A stretch of 64,000 nt of DNA from Siccibacter turicensis LMG 23730. Lineage in GTDB: Bacteria; Pseudomonadota; Gammaproteobacteria; Enterobacterales; Enterobacteriaceae. The stretch lies in assembly GCF_000463155.2 (NCBI RefSeq), contig NZ_AWFZ01000030.1, positions 96,098-160,097 on the forward strand, read 5' to 3'. Below, piece by piece: positions 36,731 to 46,372 of this stretch (position 1 is its first letter; every line of letters begins with the position of its first letter). Both the position numbers and the translations under genes were made by a program. Below the pieces are notes generated by a model that ran no database searches, was not told the origin of the DNA, and worked only from the letters and a program-made list of their open reading frames with translations.

Positions 36731-36814
36731 CGATATCTTTGCGACGCGCCTCGCTAATTCAACGGGATGTGCTATGTAGCGCTACGGAAGGGAGTGGGTG
36801 CGGGGAAAAAGAGA

Positions 36815-36840
36815 GAAAAAAGGGCCGGTTCCCCGGCCCT
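36815..36840 (-). terminator. Rho-independent terminator after bglX
   Basis: Minus strand AGGGCCGG GGAA CCGGCCCT followed by TTTTTT, about 25 nt after the bglX stop. Confidence 0.9.
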
Positions 36841-36862
36841 GTAGCATTTACGCAGCGATGCG

Positions 36863-39160
36863 CTATTTCAGCACAAACTCACCCTGCTTCACGCGGGCGG
36901 AGTCCAGGCCGATAAACACGTTGAAGGTGCCCGGCTCCGCGTCGTATTTCATACGCTGGTTCCAGAATTTCAGCGCGTCGACGTCAATCGGGAAGCTGAC
37001 GGTCTGGGTTTCACCCGGTTTCAGCATCACTTTATCGAAGCCGCGCAGCTGCTTCACCGGACGGCTCACCGAGGCGGTCACGTCCTGGAGATACATCTGC
37101 ACCACCGTCGCACCGGCACGTTTCCCGGTGTTGGTCACCTCTACGCTGGCGGTCAGCGTCCCGTCACGGGTCATCTCCGGTGCGGAGAGCTTCACGTCCG
37201 AGACGGTGAAAGTGGTGTAGCTCAGGCCATAGCCGAAGGGATAGAGCGGCCCGTTGGCTTCGTCAAAGTAGCGCGAGGTGTACTTGTTAGGCTTCTCCGG
37301 ATTGTACGGACGCCCGGTGTTGAGATGGCTGTAGTAGACCGGAATCTGTCCCACCGAGCGCGGGAAGGAGATCGGCAGCTTGCCCGACGGGTTGTGATCG
37401 CCAAACAGCACGTCGGCGATGGCGTTACCGCCTTCCGTACCGGCATACCAGGTCTCCAGCAGCGCGTCGGCTTGCTGATCCTCTTTCACCAGCGCCAGCG
37501 GACGACCGTTCATCAGCACCAGCACCAGCGGTTTACCGGTGGCTTTCAGCGCGGCGATGAGATCGCGCTGGCTCTGGGGCAGAATGAGATCGGTACGGCT
37601 GGAGGCTTCGTGGGCCATGCCCTGCGCTTCCCCTACCGCCGCGACAATCACGTCGGCGTTTTTCGCCGCGGCGACCGCCTCGTCAATCATCGCCTGCGGG
37701 GTGCGCTTATCCACTACCACCGCCGGCTCGTACTTGTTAAGGAAATCGACGATGCCTTTATCGTCGGTGACGTTAGCGCCCTTCGCATAAACGATTTTAG
37801 CGTTATCGCCGACGGCGTTTTTAATGCCGGTCAGCAGGGTGACCGACTGATCCGTTACCCCGGCCGCCGACCAGCTACCCATCATGTCGCGCTTGCTGTC
37901 GGCCAGCGGGCCGACCACGGCGATGGTGCCAGATTTCTTCAGCGGCAGCGTGTTGAGACGGTTCTTCAGCAGCACCAGGCTTTCACGCGCGACGCTGCGC
38001 GCCTCTTCACGGTGCAGACGGCTCTCGGCGTTGGTGTCCTGCGGGTCGCTCTCTTTCGGTCCGAGATGGCTGTACGGATCGTTGAACAGGCCCATGTCGT
38101 ATTTAACGTTCAGCACGTGGCGCGCTGCGTCATCCAGCTCTTCCGCGGTGACTTCACCGCTCTTCACCAGTTCAGGCAGGTACTTGCTGTAGTACTCGTC
38201 GCTCATGCTCATGTTGATGCCGGACTTGAGCGCCACGCGCACCGCGTCTTTCGGGTCGGACGCGGTACCGTGTTTGATCAGCTCTTTGATCGCCCCGTGG
38301 TCGGAGATGGTAATGCCCTTGAATCCCCAGTCGTCGCGCAGCAGCTCTTTGAGCAGCCAGGCGTCCGAGGAGGCCGGGGTGCCGTTGAGCGAGTTAAGCG
38401 CCACCATCACCCCGCCGCTGCCGGCATCCAGCGCGGCTTTGTACGGCGGCATATAGTCGTTGAACAGGCGCTGGGCGCTCATGTCCACGGTGTTGTACTC
38501 TTTCCCGCCCTCTACCGCGCCATAGGCCGCAAAGTGCTTCACGCTGGTCATCACCGAGTAGCGATCCGCCGGGCTTTTACCCTGCATCGACTCCACCATG
38601 GTTTTGCCCATGATGCTGGTGAGCCAGGTGTCCTCGCCGAAGCCTTCGGATATACGGCCCCAGCGCGGGTCGCGCGAGACGTCAACCATCGGCGCCCAGG
38701 TCATGTTCAGACCATCATCGGCCGCTTCGTAGGCCGACACGCGGCCCACGGTTTTCACCGCGTCGAGATCGAAGGAGGAAGCCAGCCCGAGGCTAATCGG
38801 GAACACGGTGCGCTGGCCGTGCAGCACGTCATAGGCGAAAAACAGCGGGATTTTCAGGCGGCTGAGCTGCATCACCTGATCCTGCATGGCGCGAATGTCC
38901 TGGCGGGTGACGGTGTTAAAAATCGCCCCCACCTGGCTCTCTTTGATCATGTCGCGGATCGCCTCTTTCGGGTTATCCGGGCCGACGCTTATCAGACGCA
39001 GCTGGCCGATTTTTTCATCGACCGTCATTTTTTTCAGGAGATCCGTGACGAAGGCGTCCCGCGCTTCCGGGGTTAATGGACGATCGCCAGCGGTGTCGGA
39101 CGCCATTGCTGGATGCAGCGCAAGGCTGACGGCAACACCTACAGAACAGAGCCATTTCAT
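36863..39160 (-). CDS. bglX: Periplasmic beta-glucosidase BglX
   Basis: Glycoside hydrolase family 3 enzyme of 765 residues, the same length as E. coli BglX. A signal peptide (KWLCSVGVAVSLALHPAMA|SDT) sends it to the periplasm. The nucleophile region reads GITISDHGAIKEL. The C-terminal fibronectin III-like domain ends at VKQGEFVLK. The start at 39160 gives a proper signal peptide; the frame extends to 39265 without support. It is divergent from dld, as in E. coli. Confidence 0.96.
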   Translation of the reverse strand: MKWLCSVGVAVSLALHPAMASDTAGDRPLTPEARDAFVTDLLKKMTVDEKIGQLRLISVGPDNPKEAIRDMIKESQVGAIFNTVTRQDIRAMQDQVMQLSRLKIPLFFAYDVLHGQRTVFPISLGLASSFDLDAVKTVGRVSAYEAADDGLNMTWAPMVDVSRDPRWGRISEGFGEDTWLTSIMGKTMVESMQGKSPADRYSVMTSVKHFAAYGAVEGGKEYNTVDMSAQRLFNDYMPPYKAALDAGSGGVMVALNSLNGTPASSDAWLLKELLRDDWGFKGITISDHGAIKELIKHGTASDPKDAVRVALKSGINMSMSDEYYSKYLPELVKSGEVTAEELDDAARHVLNVKYDMGLFNDPYSHLGPKESDPQDTNAESRLHREEARSVARESLVLLKNRLNTLPLKKSGTIAVVGPLADSKRDMMGSWSAAGVTDQSVTLLTGIKNAVGDNAKIVYAKGANVTDDKGIVDFLNKYEPAVVVDKRTPQAMIDEAVAAAKNADVIVAAVGEAQGMAHEASSRTDLILPQSQRDLIAALKATGKPLVLVLMNGRPLALVKEDQQADALLETWYAGTEGGNAIADVLFGDHNPSGKLPISFPRSVGQIPVYYSHLNTGRPYNPEKPNKYTSRYFDEANGPLYPFGYGLSYTTFTVSDVKLSAPEMTRDGTLTASVEVTNTGKRAGATVVQMYLQDVTASVSRPVKQLRGFDKVMLKPGETQTVSFPIDVDALKFWNQRMKYDAEPGTFNVFIGLDSARVKQGEFVLK

Positions 39161-39367
39161 GTAGTAATTCTCTCGGTTAGACGGTCTGATAGTGTGAGCT
39201 GCTCGTGATGAGCATGATGTAAAGGATGCAGTGTGCCATAAGCGTAAACGGGTAAGAAGCGTCACGCCACGGCGGTTCTCTGATTTTTCCGTGATTTATC
39301 ACGGCCGCTTTGCCGCGTGAGGGCTATGATTAAAGGCGATATTTTTGCCTGACCACAAGGAGTGGAC

Positions 39368-41113
39368 ATGTCCCGCACCGCACGCTCTTCGCTGATTACC
39401 GAACTCGCCCGCCTGGTGGGCAACCCGCATCTGCTTACCGATCCTGAAAAAACCGCCCGCTACCGGAAAGGCTTCCGTTCCGGCCAGGGTGACGCCGCCG
39501 CGGTGGTGTTCCCCGGTTCACTGCTGGAGCTGTGGCGGGTGCTCAACGCCTGCGTGGCGGCAGACGCCATCATTCTGATGCAGGCGGCCAACACCGGCCT
39601 GACCGAAGGCTCGACGCCCAACGGTAACGACTACGACCGTGAGATCGTTATTATCAGTACGCGTCGGCTGGATAAGCTTCAGCTGCTTGACGAGGGCAAA
39701 CAGGTGCTGGCCTTCCCCGGCACCACGCTCTATCAGCTGGAGAAAGCGCTCAAGCCATTGGGCCGCGAGCCGCATTCGGTGATCGGCTCCTCGTGCATCG
39801 GGGCATCGGTGATAGGCGGCATCTGCAACAACTCCGGCGGTTCGCTGGTGCAGCGCGGCCCGGCCTATACCGAGATGGCGCTCTACGCGCGCATCGACGA
39901 GCAGGGCAAGCTGCATCTGGTTAACCATCTTGGCATCGATCTCGGCACCACCCCGGAGCAGATCCTCTCCACCCTGGACGATGACCGCCTGAAAGCCAGC
40001 CAGGTGCGGCACGACGGGCGTCTGGCCTCGGATCACGATTACGTGTCGCGGGTGCGCGACGTCGATGCCGCGACCCCGGCGCGCTTTAACGCCGACCCGG
40101 ACCGTCTTTTTGAGGCCTCGGGCTGCGCCGGGAAACTGGCGGTGTTCGCAGTGCGGCTCGACACCTTCGAGGCTGAAAAGCGCCAGGAGGTGTTTTATAT
40201 CGGCACCAACGATCCCGCGGTGCTGACCACCCTGCGCCGCCATATCCTCGCCAACTTTACCACCCTGCCGGTGGCCGGGGAGTATATGCACCGGGATATC
40301 TACGATATCGCCGAGCGCTACGGGAAAGACACCTTCCTGATGATCGACAAGCTCGGCACCGACAAAATGCCGTTCTTTTTTAACGTCAAAGGCCGCGCCG
40401 ACGCGATGCTCGAAAAGGTGCGCGTCTTCCGGCCCAACTTCACCGACCGCGCCATGCAGAAGCTCGGCAACCTGTTTCCGAGCCACCTGCCGCCGCGTAT
40501 GCGAAGCTGGCGCGAGAAGTATGAGCACCACCTGCTGCTGAAGATGGCCGGGGACGGCATCGCCGAGGCCCAGGCCTGGCTGTCGGACTATTTTAAAACC
40601 GCCGAGGGCGATTTTTTTGCCTGTACGCCGGAAGAAGGCAGCAAAGCGTTTCTGCATCGCTTCGCGGCGGCCGGGGCAGCGGTGCGCTATCACGCGGTGC
40701 ATCACGACGAGGTGGAGGACATTCTCGCGCTGGATATCGCCCTGCGCCGCAACGACACGGCGTGGTTCGAACATCTCCCGCCGGAGATCGACAGCCAGCT
40801 GGTACATAAGCTCTATTACGGCCACTTTATGTGTCACGTGTTCCATCAGGATTACATCGTGAAGAAAGGGGTGGACGTGCATGCCCTGAAAGAGCAGATG
40901 CTGGCTCTGCTGCGCGAGCGCGGCGCGCAGTACCCGGCGGAGCACAACGTGGGCCACCTGTACGAGGCGCCGCCGGCGTTAACCCGTTTTTACCGGGCCA
41001 ACGACCCGACCAACAGCATGAATCCCGGCATCGGCAAGACCAGCAAGCTCAAATACTGGGGCGAGGCTGCGGGCGCGCAGCAGAGCACGACGGTTAAGCC
41101 TGGAGCAGAGTAG
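39368..41113 (+). CDS. dld: Quinone-dependent D-lactate dehydrogenase
   Basis: Peripheral membrane FAD enzyme (581 residues; 571 in E. coli) oxidising D-lactate to pyruvate with electrons to quinones. The PCMH-type FAD domain has MQAANTGLTEGSTPNGNDYDR, and the conserved SVIGSSCIGASVIGGICNNS. The C-terminal membrane-binding part has HLPPRMRSWREKYEHHLLLK and EHNVGHLYEAP. An AAGGAG five to six bases upstream sets the ATG at 39368. The C-terminal tail after TSKLKYWGE is longer than in E. coli. Confidence 0.97.
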   Translation: MSRTARSSLITELARLVGNPHLLTDPEKTARYRKGFRSGQGDAAAVVFPGSLLELWRVLNACVAADAIILMQAANTGLTEGSTPNGNDYDREIVIISTRRLDKLQLLDEGKQVLAFPGTTLYQLEKALKPLGREPHSVIGSSCIGASVIGGICNNSGGSLVQRGPAYTEMALYARIDEQGKLHLVNHLGIDLGTTPEQILSTLDDDRLKASQVRHDGRLASDHDYVSRVRDVDAATPARFNADPDRLFEASGCAGKLAVFAVRLDTFEAEKRQEVFYIGTNDPAVLTTLRRHILANFTTLPVAGEYMHRDIYDIAERYGKDTFLMIDKLGTDKMPFFFNVKGRADAMLEKVRVFRPNFTDRAMQKLGNLFPSHLPPRMRSWREKYEHHLLLKMAGDGIAEAQAWLSDYFKTAEGDFFACTPEEGSKAFLHRFAAAGAAVRYHAVHHDEVEDILALDIALRRNDTAWFEHLPPEIDSQLVHKLYYGHFMCHVFHQDYIVKKGVDVHALKEQMLALLRERGAQYPAEHNVGHLYEAPPALTRFYRANDPTNSMNPGIGKTSKLKYWGEAAGAQQSTTVKPGAE

Positions 41114-41223
41114 AAAAATGCCGTGCTGACGGGCTATTCGGCGGGGCAACTCCGTACTACATTATCAGCATCTCGCCGAGGATATATTCTTCGGCACTTC
41201 CGATAATGACAGGAACCCCCGCT

Positions 41224-41778
41224 ATGTCCGTAGTTGACGTTTTGCCGCTGGTGGATATTGAAATTCGCGAGGCTACGCTGGACGACAGCCCTGCTATCGC
41301 CAGCATCTATGCCTGGCACGTACTGCACGGACGCGCCTCGTTTGAAGAGGTACCGCCTACCGACGACGAGATGGCCGAGCGCATCCGGGAGGTGCAGGCG
41401 AAAGGGCTGCCGTGGCTGGTGGCGATGTACCGCGGGATCCTGGTCGGCTACTGCTATGCGGACAGCTATCGCCCGCGTCAGGCCTATCGCTATACCCTGG
41501 AAGAGTCCATCTATGTGGATGCCAGCATGACCGGGCGCGGCATCGGCAGCGGTCTACTGATGGCGCTGATTGCGCGCTGTGAGACGGGGCCGTGGCGACA
41601 GCTGCTGGCGGTGATCGGTGACGGGGAGAACAACCCTGCGTCGCTGCGCCTGCACAAGCAGTCTGGCTTTGTGAAAGCGGGTCAGCTGCGCAGCGTCGGG
41701 TATAAAATGGGTGCCTGGCGCGACACCATCATCATGCAGCGGCCGCTCAACGACGGCGACTGGACGCTGCCGGAGTAA
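41224..41778 (+). CDS. GNAT acetyltransferase, phosphinothricin/methionine-sulfone acetyltransferase-like
   Basis: The 184-residue protein resembles the Pat/Bar and MnaT subfamily that acetylates methionine analogues or other small amines. Motifs are VDIEIREATLDDSPAIASIY, SFEEVPPTDDEMAERI, YVDASMTGRGIGSGLLMALI (acetyl-CoA loop) and ASLRLHKQSGFVKAG. The ATG at 41224 lies eight to ten bases after AGGAA. It is inserted between dld and pbpG relative to E. coli. The substrate is unknown. Confidence 0.85.
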   Translation: MSVVDVLPLVDIEIREATLDDSPAIASIYAWHVLHGRASFEEVPPTDDEMAERIREVQAKGLPWLVAMYRGILVGYCYADSYRPRQAYRYTLEESIYVDASMTGRGIGSGLLMALIARCETGPWRQLLAVIGDGENNPASLRLHKQSGFVKAGQLRSVGYKMGAWRDTIIMQRPLNDGDWTLPE

Positions 41779-41798
41779 CAGCCGCTTCCTCTCTTACC

Positions 41799-41826
41799 CC
41801 GGCGCGCTCTCGATGAGAGGCGCCGG
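41799..41826. terminator. Hairpin between convergent GNAT and pbpG genes
   Basis: CCGGCGC and GCGCCGG with inner CTCTC/GAGAG pairing form a 12-bp stem between two convergent genes. No T run is visible on either strand, so it may be a weak bidirectional terminator. Confidence 0.4.
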
Positions 41827-41838
41827 ATTCATCGCACG

Positions 41839-42756
41839 TTACTCGACGCTCGCCATTTGCGCCGCTTTCTGGCGCTTATAGCTCAGGGCCGCGGCCGGCA
41901 CCGGCGTGACCTTGCCGGTTTCAATCCAGGTACGCAGTCGGCTGGCGTCGGCAAAGTGCGTGTACTTGCCAAAGGCATCCATCACCACCAGCGCCACCGG
42001 ACGATTGTTGATCAGGGTGCGCATCACCAGGCAGTGACCTGCCGCATTGGTAAAGCCGGTTTTAGTCAGCTGAATATTCCAGTTATCGCGATACACCAGA
42101 TGGTTGGTATTGCGGAACGGCAGGGTATAGGCCGGGTTAGCGAAGGTCGCCATCTCTTCACGGGTGGTGCTGAGCTGGCCGATGAGCGGATACTGCTTGC
42201 TGGCAATCAGCAGGCGGGTCAGGTCGCGCGCGGTGGAGACGTTCTGAATCGACAGCCCGGTGGGCTCGACGAAACGCGTATGGGTCATGCCCAGCGCTTT
42301 CGCTTTGGCGTTCATCGCCCGAATAAAAGCGTCATACCCGCCCGGATAGTGGTGCGCGAGGCTCGCCGCCGCACGGTTTTCCGAGGACATCAGCGCCAGC
42401 AACAGCATATTTTTGCGGCTGATTTCGCTGTTCAGGCGCACGCGGGAGTAAATGCCTTTCATCTCCGGCGTATGGCTGATATCCACCTTGAGTTTTTCAT
42501 CCAGCGGCAGGCTGGCGTCCAGCACCACCATCGCGGTCATCACTTTGGTGATAGACGCAATCGGACGCACCAGATCGGGATGGCTGGCGTAAATAACCTT
42601 ATTGGTGTTCAGGTCGACAATCATCGCACTGCCCGAGGCGATTTCCGGCTGGGAGGCCTGCACGGCGGGTGTGGTTTTAGCAACGGCCTGCGGCATCGCG
42701 GGCACGGCCAGAAACAGGGCTAAGCTAAGCAAAGAGAAACGGATAGTTTTCGGCAT
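41839..42756 (-). CDS. pbpG: D-alanyl-D-alanine endopeptidase PBP7
   Basis: Periplasmic low-molecular-weight penicillin-binding protein (305 residues) cleaving DD-crosslinks in peptidoglycan. A signal peptide (to about QAVA|KTTP) is followed by the active-site SxxK as SITK, the SxN motif as SSEN and KTG in [14 protein letters not shown]. Sequence is close to E. coli PbpG, with a shorter C-terminus (AQMASVE). The start at 42756 ([10 protein letters not shown]) matches E. coli; an ATG three codons upstream is possible. Confidence 0.95.
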   Translation of the reverse strand: MPKTIRFSLLSLALFLAVPAMPQAVAKTTPAVQASQPEIASGSAMIVDLNTNKVIYASHPDLVRPIASITKVMTAMVVLDASLPLDEKLKVDISHTPEMKGIYSRVRLNSEISRKNMLLLALMSSENRAAASLAHHYPGGYDAFIRAMNAKAKALGMTHTRFVEPTGLSIQNVSTARDLTRLLIASKQYPLIGQLSTTREEMATFANPAYTLPFRNTNHLVYRDNWNIQLTKTGFTNAAGHCLVMRTLINNRPVALVVMDAFGKYTHFADASRLRTWIETGKVTPVPAAALSYKRQKAAQMASVE

Positions 42757-42927
42757 GGCGGTCATTCTGTCGATTATTCATGTGCGTGATGGCGCACGCC
42801 GCATCCGTTTACGCTGTGAATAACGGAGCTGGCGCCGGCATGATACTCCGGCGTCCTGCTCTACCGCTACTGGAGAATCGTGATGAAACGCTACGCGCAG
42901 GCGCGATATAACGCACCTGCGCGTCAT

Positions 42928-43515
42928 TCAGAATAGACGATATCCGTAACCCCACAAAATAACCGTCAGCGCCAGCAGCACCTCAAGCAGCAGCACGCCA
43001 ATCGCCAGGGTTGAACTGGAGAAGCTCAGCCCCTCTTCACGGTCGATATTGAGGAAGGTCGGGATGCCGAGATAGAGCAGATAGCCGGTGTAGAACAGCG
43101 CCACGGTACCCACCAGCGCACACAGCCACACCAACGGCCAGAGCGCCACGACCCCACTTAAAAACAGCGGCGTGGCAACGTAGCCGGCGAAGACCATACA
43201 GCGTGCCAGGGTTGGCCGCTGCGGATAGCCGCGTGCCATCCACCAGATGATCCGCCCCATTACCGCAACCCCGGCCAGCATCAGGCCATAAAACAGCACC
43301 GCCAGAGAGAAACCGGTAAACAGCGACAGCTTCACAACGTTGCCATCGCCAAAATTCCAGCCGATCTGGGTGGTGCCGATAAAGGCGCACAGCACCGGAA
43401 CGGCGGCCATGATCAAAACGTGATGGGTATAGTGATGCGAAACGGTTTCGTTTTCGCGCTTGATAGACTGCATTTCACGAACGGGATGGGAGAAGAGTCC
43501 CCAGACATGGTTCAT
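42928..43515 (-). CDS. yohC: Yip1-family inner membrane protein YohC
   Basis: The 195-residue polytopic protein has five to six hydrophobic segments and a Yip1-like pattern: MNHVWGLFSHPVREMQSI at the N-terminus, then VLIMAAVPVLCAFIGTTQIG. Length and order (pbpG-yohC-yohD) match E. coli. Function unknown. Confidence 0.93.
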   Translation of the reverse strand: MNHVWGLFSHPVREMQSIKRENETVSHHYTHHVLIMAAVPVLCAFIGTTQIGWNFGDGNVVKLSLFTGFSLAVLFYGLMLAGVAVMGRIIWWMARGYPQRPTLARCMVFAGYVATPLFLSGVVALWPLVWLCALVGTVALFYTGYLLYLGIPTFLNIDREEGLSFSSSTLAIGVLLLEVLLALTVILWGYGYRLF

Positions 43516-43693
43516 ATAACCCCCTCAGGTGGTCATGCAAAGGCGCGTGGGATCAGAGGCCGGCGCGACGTGTCCCTGAAAGTATAATCCAGATTTCGAT
43601 TATTTTTTGAACGCCTGTCGGGCGCGCGCCTGGCCGCACGGGTGCGAGGGTGTATGCTAAAAAGAAATGCTGACAGGGAGAGAGATAAGTCTG

Positions 43694-44269
43694 GTGGATA
43701 TTAATCAACTGATTTCGCAGTACGGTTATGCGGCGCTGGTCATCGGCAGCCTGGCGGAAGGCGAGACGATCACCCTGCTGGGCGGCGTGGCGGCGCACCA
43801 GGGGCTGCTGCGTTTTCCGCTGGTGGTGTTGGCGGTAGCGCTCGGCGGGATGATCGGCGATCAGCTGCTCTATCTGCTGGGCCGCCGCTACGGGGAACGC
43901 ATTCTTCAGCATAAGCGCCTGCGGCGCTATCAGGATAAAATCGAACACGCCCGGACGATGATCACCCGCCACCCCCGGCTGTTTGTCATTGGCACGCGCT
44001 TTATGTACGGTTTTCGGGTGATTGGCCCGCTGTTGATTGGCGCCAGCCGCCTGCAGCCGCACGTCTTCCTGCCGCTCAATATTGTGGGCGCCCTGATCTG
44101 GGCCACGATTTTTACCACGCTTGGCTATGTGGGCGGTCAGGTAATTGCCCCCTGGCTGCACGCGCTCGACCAGCACCTGAAGCATCTGGTCTGGGTGGTC
44201 GGGGCAGTGGCGCTGGTGTGGCTGGTGCGCTTCGGGATTCGCCGCTGGCGGGCAACGCGCCGACCGTAG
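43694..44269 (+). CDS. yohD: DedA-family membrane protein YohD
   Basis: DedA/SNARE-associated-type inner-membrane protein of 191 residues (192 in E. coli). Signatures are VDINQLISQYGYAALVIGSL, EGETITLLGGVAAHQGLL, GGMIGDQLLYLLGRRYG and TRFMYGFRVIGPLLIGAS. Members support envelope integrity and lipid flipping or proton-motive force. The GTG at 43694 corresponds to the E. coli start; a frame open to 43667 has no better ribosome site. Confidence 0.92.
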   Translation: MDINQLISQYGYAALVIGSLAEGETITLLGGVAAHQGLLRFPLVVLAVALGGMIGDQLLYLLGRRYGERILQHKRLRRYQDKIEHARTMITRHPRLFVIGTRFMYGFRVIGPLLIGASRLQPHVFLPLNIVGALIWATIFTTLGYVGGQVIAPWLHALDQHLKHLVWVVGAVALVWLVRFGIRRWRATRRP

Positions 44270-44281
44270 CCGGCGCGTTGC
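44252..44281. other. Inverted repeat across the yohD stop
   Basis: GCAACGCGCC and GGCGCGTTGC form a ten-base-pair stem spanning the yohD stop codon and facing the convergent yohF end. No T tract follows, so a terminator role is uncertain. Confidence 0.35.
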
Positions 44282-44283
44282 GC

Positions 44284-45057
44284 TTAGCGCTCGGCGTTAA
44301 ACTGCGGATTGGCGAGCATGAAGCCGCCGTCCACCACGAACGACTGGCCGGTGGTGTAGGTCGCGCCCTCACCGGCAAGCCAGACGACCAGGCTGGCAAT
44401 CTCCGCGGTCTCCCCTGGACGCGCCATCGGCACAATCGACAGAGAACCGGGTTTTGCATCGCCCTCATCCATGTCGTTCATCGGCGTCGCAATGGCCCCC
44501 GGCGCCACGGCGTTCACCAGAATGCCGTGCTGCACCAGTTCCAGCGCCATCGACTTGGTCAGGCCACCAAGAGCGTGCTTCGCCGCGGTGTAGGCGCTCG
44601 CCTCGGGCAGCGGGGTATGCTCATGCACCGAGGTGATGTTGATGATGCGCCCGCCCTGCCCCTGCTTCACCATCGCTTTAGCGGCAATCTGCGAACAGAG
44701 AAACGCGCCGTCGACGTCCACGGTAAAGATGCTGCGCCAGTCCTCGAAACTCAGCTCCAGAAACGGCGCTTTGGACATCGCCCCGGCGTTGTTGACCAGC
44801 ACGTCGATGCGCCCGAAACGGTCGATCAGCGTCTGAATGGCATTCGCCCCGTCCGGGAGGTGCCCTAAATCGAGCTGGATAAGCTCGGCGCGTCGTCCCA
44901 GGGCTTCCACCTGCTGCGCCGTCTCTTTCGCACCGGCATCGTCCGAGTGCCAGGTGATACCAATATCAAACCCCTGCTCCGCCAGCATCAGGGCGCACTT
45001 CTTTCCGATACCCGAATCGGATGCGGTGACAATCGCCACTTTATTGCCTGAACTCAT
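44284..45057 (-). CDS. yohF: Short-chain dehydrogenase/reductase YohF
   Basis: NAD(P)-dependent oxidoreductase of 257 residues (253 in E. coli). The nucleotide loop reads VTASDSGIGKKCA, with NNAG at about 90, and the catalytic Ser and Tyr-x3-Lys in ITSVHEH...SAYTAAKHALGG. C-terminal GQSFVVDGGFMLANPQ is typical. The substrate is not known. Order next to yohD and yohP matches E. coli. Confidence 0.94.
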   Translation of the reverse strand: MSSGNKVAIVTASDSGIGKKCALMLAEQGFDIGITWHSDDAGAKETAQQVEALGRRAELIQLDLGHLPDGANAIQTLIDRFGRIDVLVNNAGAMSKAPFLELSFEDWRSIFTVDVDGAFLCSQIAAKAMVKQGQGGRIINITSVHEHTPLPEASAYTAAKHALGGLTKSMALELVQHGILVNAVAPGAIATPMNDMDEGDAKPGSLSIVPMARPGETAEIASLVVWLAGEGATYTTGQSFVVDGGFMLANPQFNAER

Positions 45058-45194
45058 CTTGACCTCCGTCGTAGACCGTAAAGCGGTAAGTATAGGCGGC
45101 GGTCATTACGTAACCAGAAATATGGGAAAATCCCGGTATTTACGGCTGTTTAACCCTGGTTTAACCATTGGGGAGGCAATCGGCGTCGCAGCGT

Positions 45195-45202
45195 CTACAC
45201 TT
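45195..45202 (+). promoter_or_regulatory. Putative sigma-S type -10 element of yohP
   Basis: CTACACTT, a good match to the sigma-S-preferred -10, lies about 60 nt upstream of the yohP ATG in a region that otherwise has no gene. Confidence 0.4.
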
Positions 45203-45260
45203 TTCTTGTCTGGACTTTTCATAACGTAAACAAGACATTTGCGACAAGAGGGAGTAAGGG

Positions 45261-45344
45261 ATGAAGATTTTACTGTGGGCAATTTTGATTATTTTCCTGA
45301 TCGGTTTGCTGGTGGTTACCGGCGTGTTCAAAATGATCTTCTGA
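45261..45344 (+). CDS. yohP: 27-residue membrane protein YohP
   Basis: Single-helix protein starting MKILLWAILIIFLIGLLVV and ending KMIF, differing from E. coli YohP at only a few positions. AGGGAGTAAGGG provides a strong ribosome site just before the ATG. In E. coli YohP is a stress-linked small protein of the inner membrane whose mRNA was reported to be membrane-targeted; its function is open. Confidence 0.93.
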   Translation: MKILLWAILIIFLIGLLVVTGVFKMIF

Positions 45345-45358
45345 ACACGCCCCACCTG

Positions 45359-46297
45359 TCAGCGCTGCGTAAGCGGCGCTGGCATCCAGCGATAACCCTC
45401 ACCGTTTTTCACCACCTTCCCTATTCCCGGAAAAGCAATATGCGCTGAGGCAATCCAGTCTCCGTCACGCGCCGCCTGGGCCAGCACCTTCTCGCGGGTT
45501 GCCACCGCTTTCTGCTGATCGACGTCAAACCGAATCGCCACCTTCGGCTCCGGCATCTGCACCGGCTCGGCATGAATTATGTCGCCCCACACCAGCAGCG
45601 TCTCCCCGCCGTGCGAGACGCGATAGATCACGCTGCCCGGCGTATGGCCGGAGGCCGGAATGGCCTCAATCCCCTCGGCCAGCGTGGCCGGCGCGCTGAA
45701 GGTTTTCAGCTTACCCGCGTCAATAACCGGACGCAGCGAGCGTTCCGATTCGGCAAAGGTGTGGCGCTGGTCTGGCTCCACCTGTGGGGCATGGGCCGGA
45801 TTGAGCCAGAAATCGACGTCCTTCTGGTCAACCCGCACGGTGGCATTGCGGAACACCGGTTTACCGTCGTGCTGTACGCCGCCGGAGTGATCGGCGTGAA
45901 TGTGGGTCAGAAGCACCAGGTCGATGGAGTCCGGGTCGATGCCCGCAGCGCGCAGGCGCTCCGGCAGATGCCCGCCGGCGTTGCCAAACAGCGCGCCCGC
46001 CCCGGTATCCACCAGAATGCGCTGGTGGCCGGTATCGATCACATAGGCGTTAATCGCGGCATCGGCCTGAGGCGTCTGGCCCACGGCAGCCATGCGCTTC
46101 ACCAGGTTTTCCGGGGTGATGTGGGTGAGCAGTTTATCAAGCGGCACCACCACCGTGCCGTCAGAGACGGCGGTAATGCGCCAGTCGCCCATATTCATCT
46201 GCCACGAGGTGGCGTGGGCGGGTTCGGTGCTGGCCGCCAGGGCGTGAAGGGAAAACAGTGAGCTGAACAGGCCCGCGAGCACAAAAGACGATTTCAT
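45359..46297 (-). CDS. Secreted MBL-fold metallohydrolase
   Basis: Metallo-beta-lactamase-fold enzyme of 312 residues with a signal peptide (SSFVLAGLFSSLFSLHALA|AST), so probably periplasmic. Zinc ligands are in LLTHIHADHSGG (HxHxDH), ASGHTPGSV and LVWGDIIH. The pattern is that of the lactonase/arylsulfatase-like branch, not of antibiotic-hydrolysing enzymes. The substrate is unknown. It is divergent from a LysR regulator 75 nt away that probably controls it. It ends 14 nt after the convergent yohP stop. Confidence 0.87.
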   Translation of the reverse strand: MKSSFVLAGLFSSLFSLHALAASTEPAHATSWQMNMGDWRITAVSDGTVVVPLDKLLTHITPENLVKRMAAVGQTPQADAAINAYVIDTGHQRILVDTGAGALFGNAGGHLPERLRAAGIDPDSIDLVLLTHIHADHSGGVQHDGKPVFRNATVRVDQKDVDFWLNPAHAPQVEPDQRHTFAESERSLRPVIDAGKLKTFSAPATLAEGIEAIPASGHTPGSVIYRVSHGGETLLVWGDIIHAEPVQMPEPKVAIRFDVDQQKAVATREKVLAQAARDGDWIASAHIAFPGIGKVVKNGEGYRWMPAPLTQR

Positions 46298-46353
46298 ATA
46301 CCACTCCAGTCAGGAAAACATTGCTGAAGTATTCTTCACTGGCTACTATCGAT

Positions 46354-46365
46354 CCAATTGATTGG
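46354..46365. promoter_or_regulatory. Possible LysR operator between the MBL and LysR genes
   Basis: CCAATTGATTGG is a near-perfect dyad in the 75-bp divergent intergenic region, a usual place for a LysR-type box. It is based on symmetry only, and it lies very close to the regulator start. Confidence 0.3.
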
Positions 46366-46372
46366 AGCCATA

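Noticed and set aside
37325-39076. 583-codon open frame antisense to bglX
   Set aside because: Shadow of a G+C-rich coding gene; the translation is rich in His, Arg and Gln with no motif, and bglX itself is an unmistakable full-length gene.
39518-40957. 479-codon open frame antisense to dld
   Set aside because: Same shadow effect; low-complexity basic composition and no ribosome site, while dld matches E. coli throughout.
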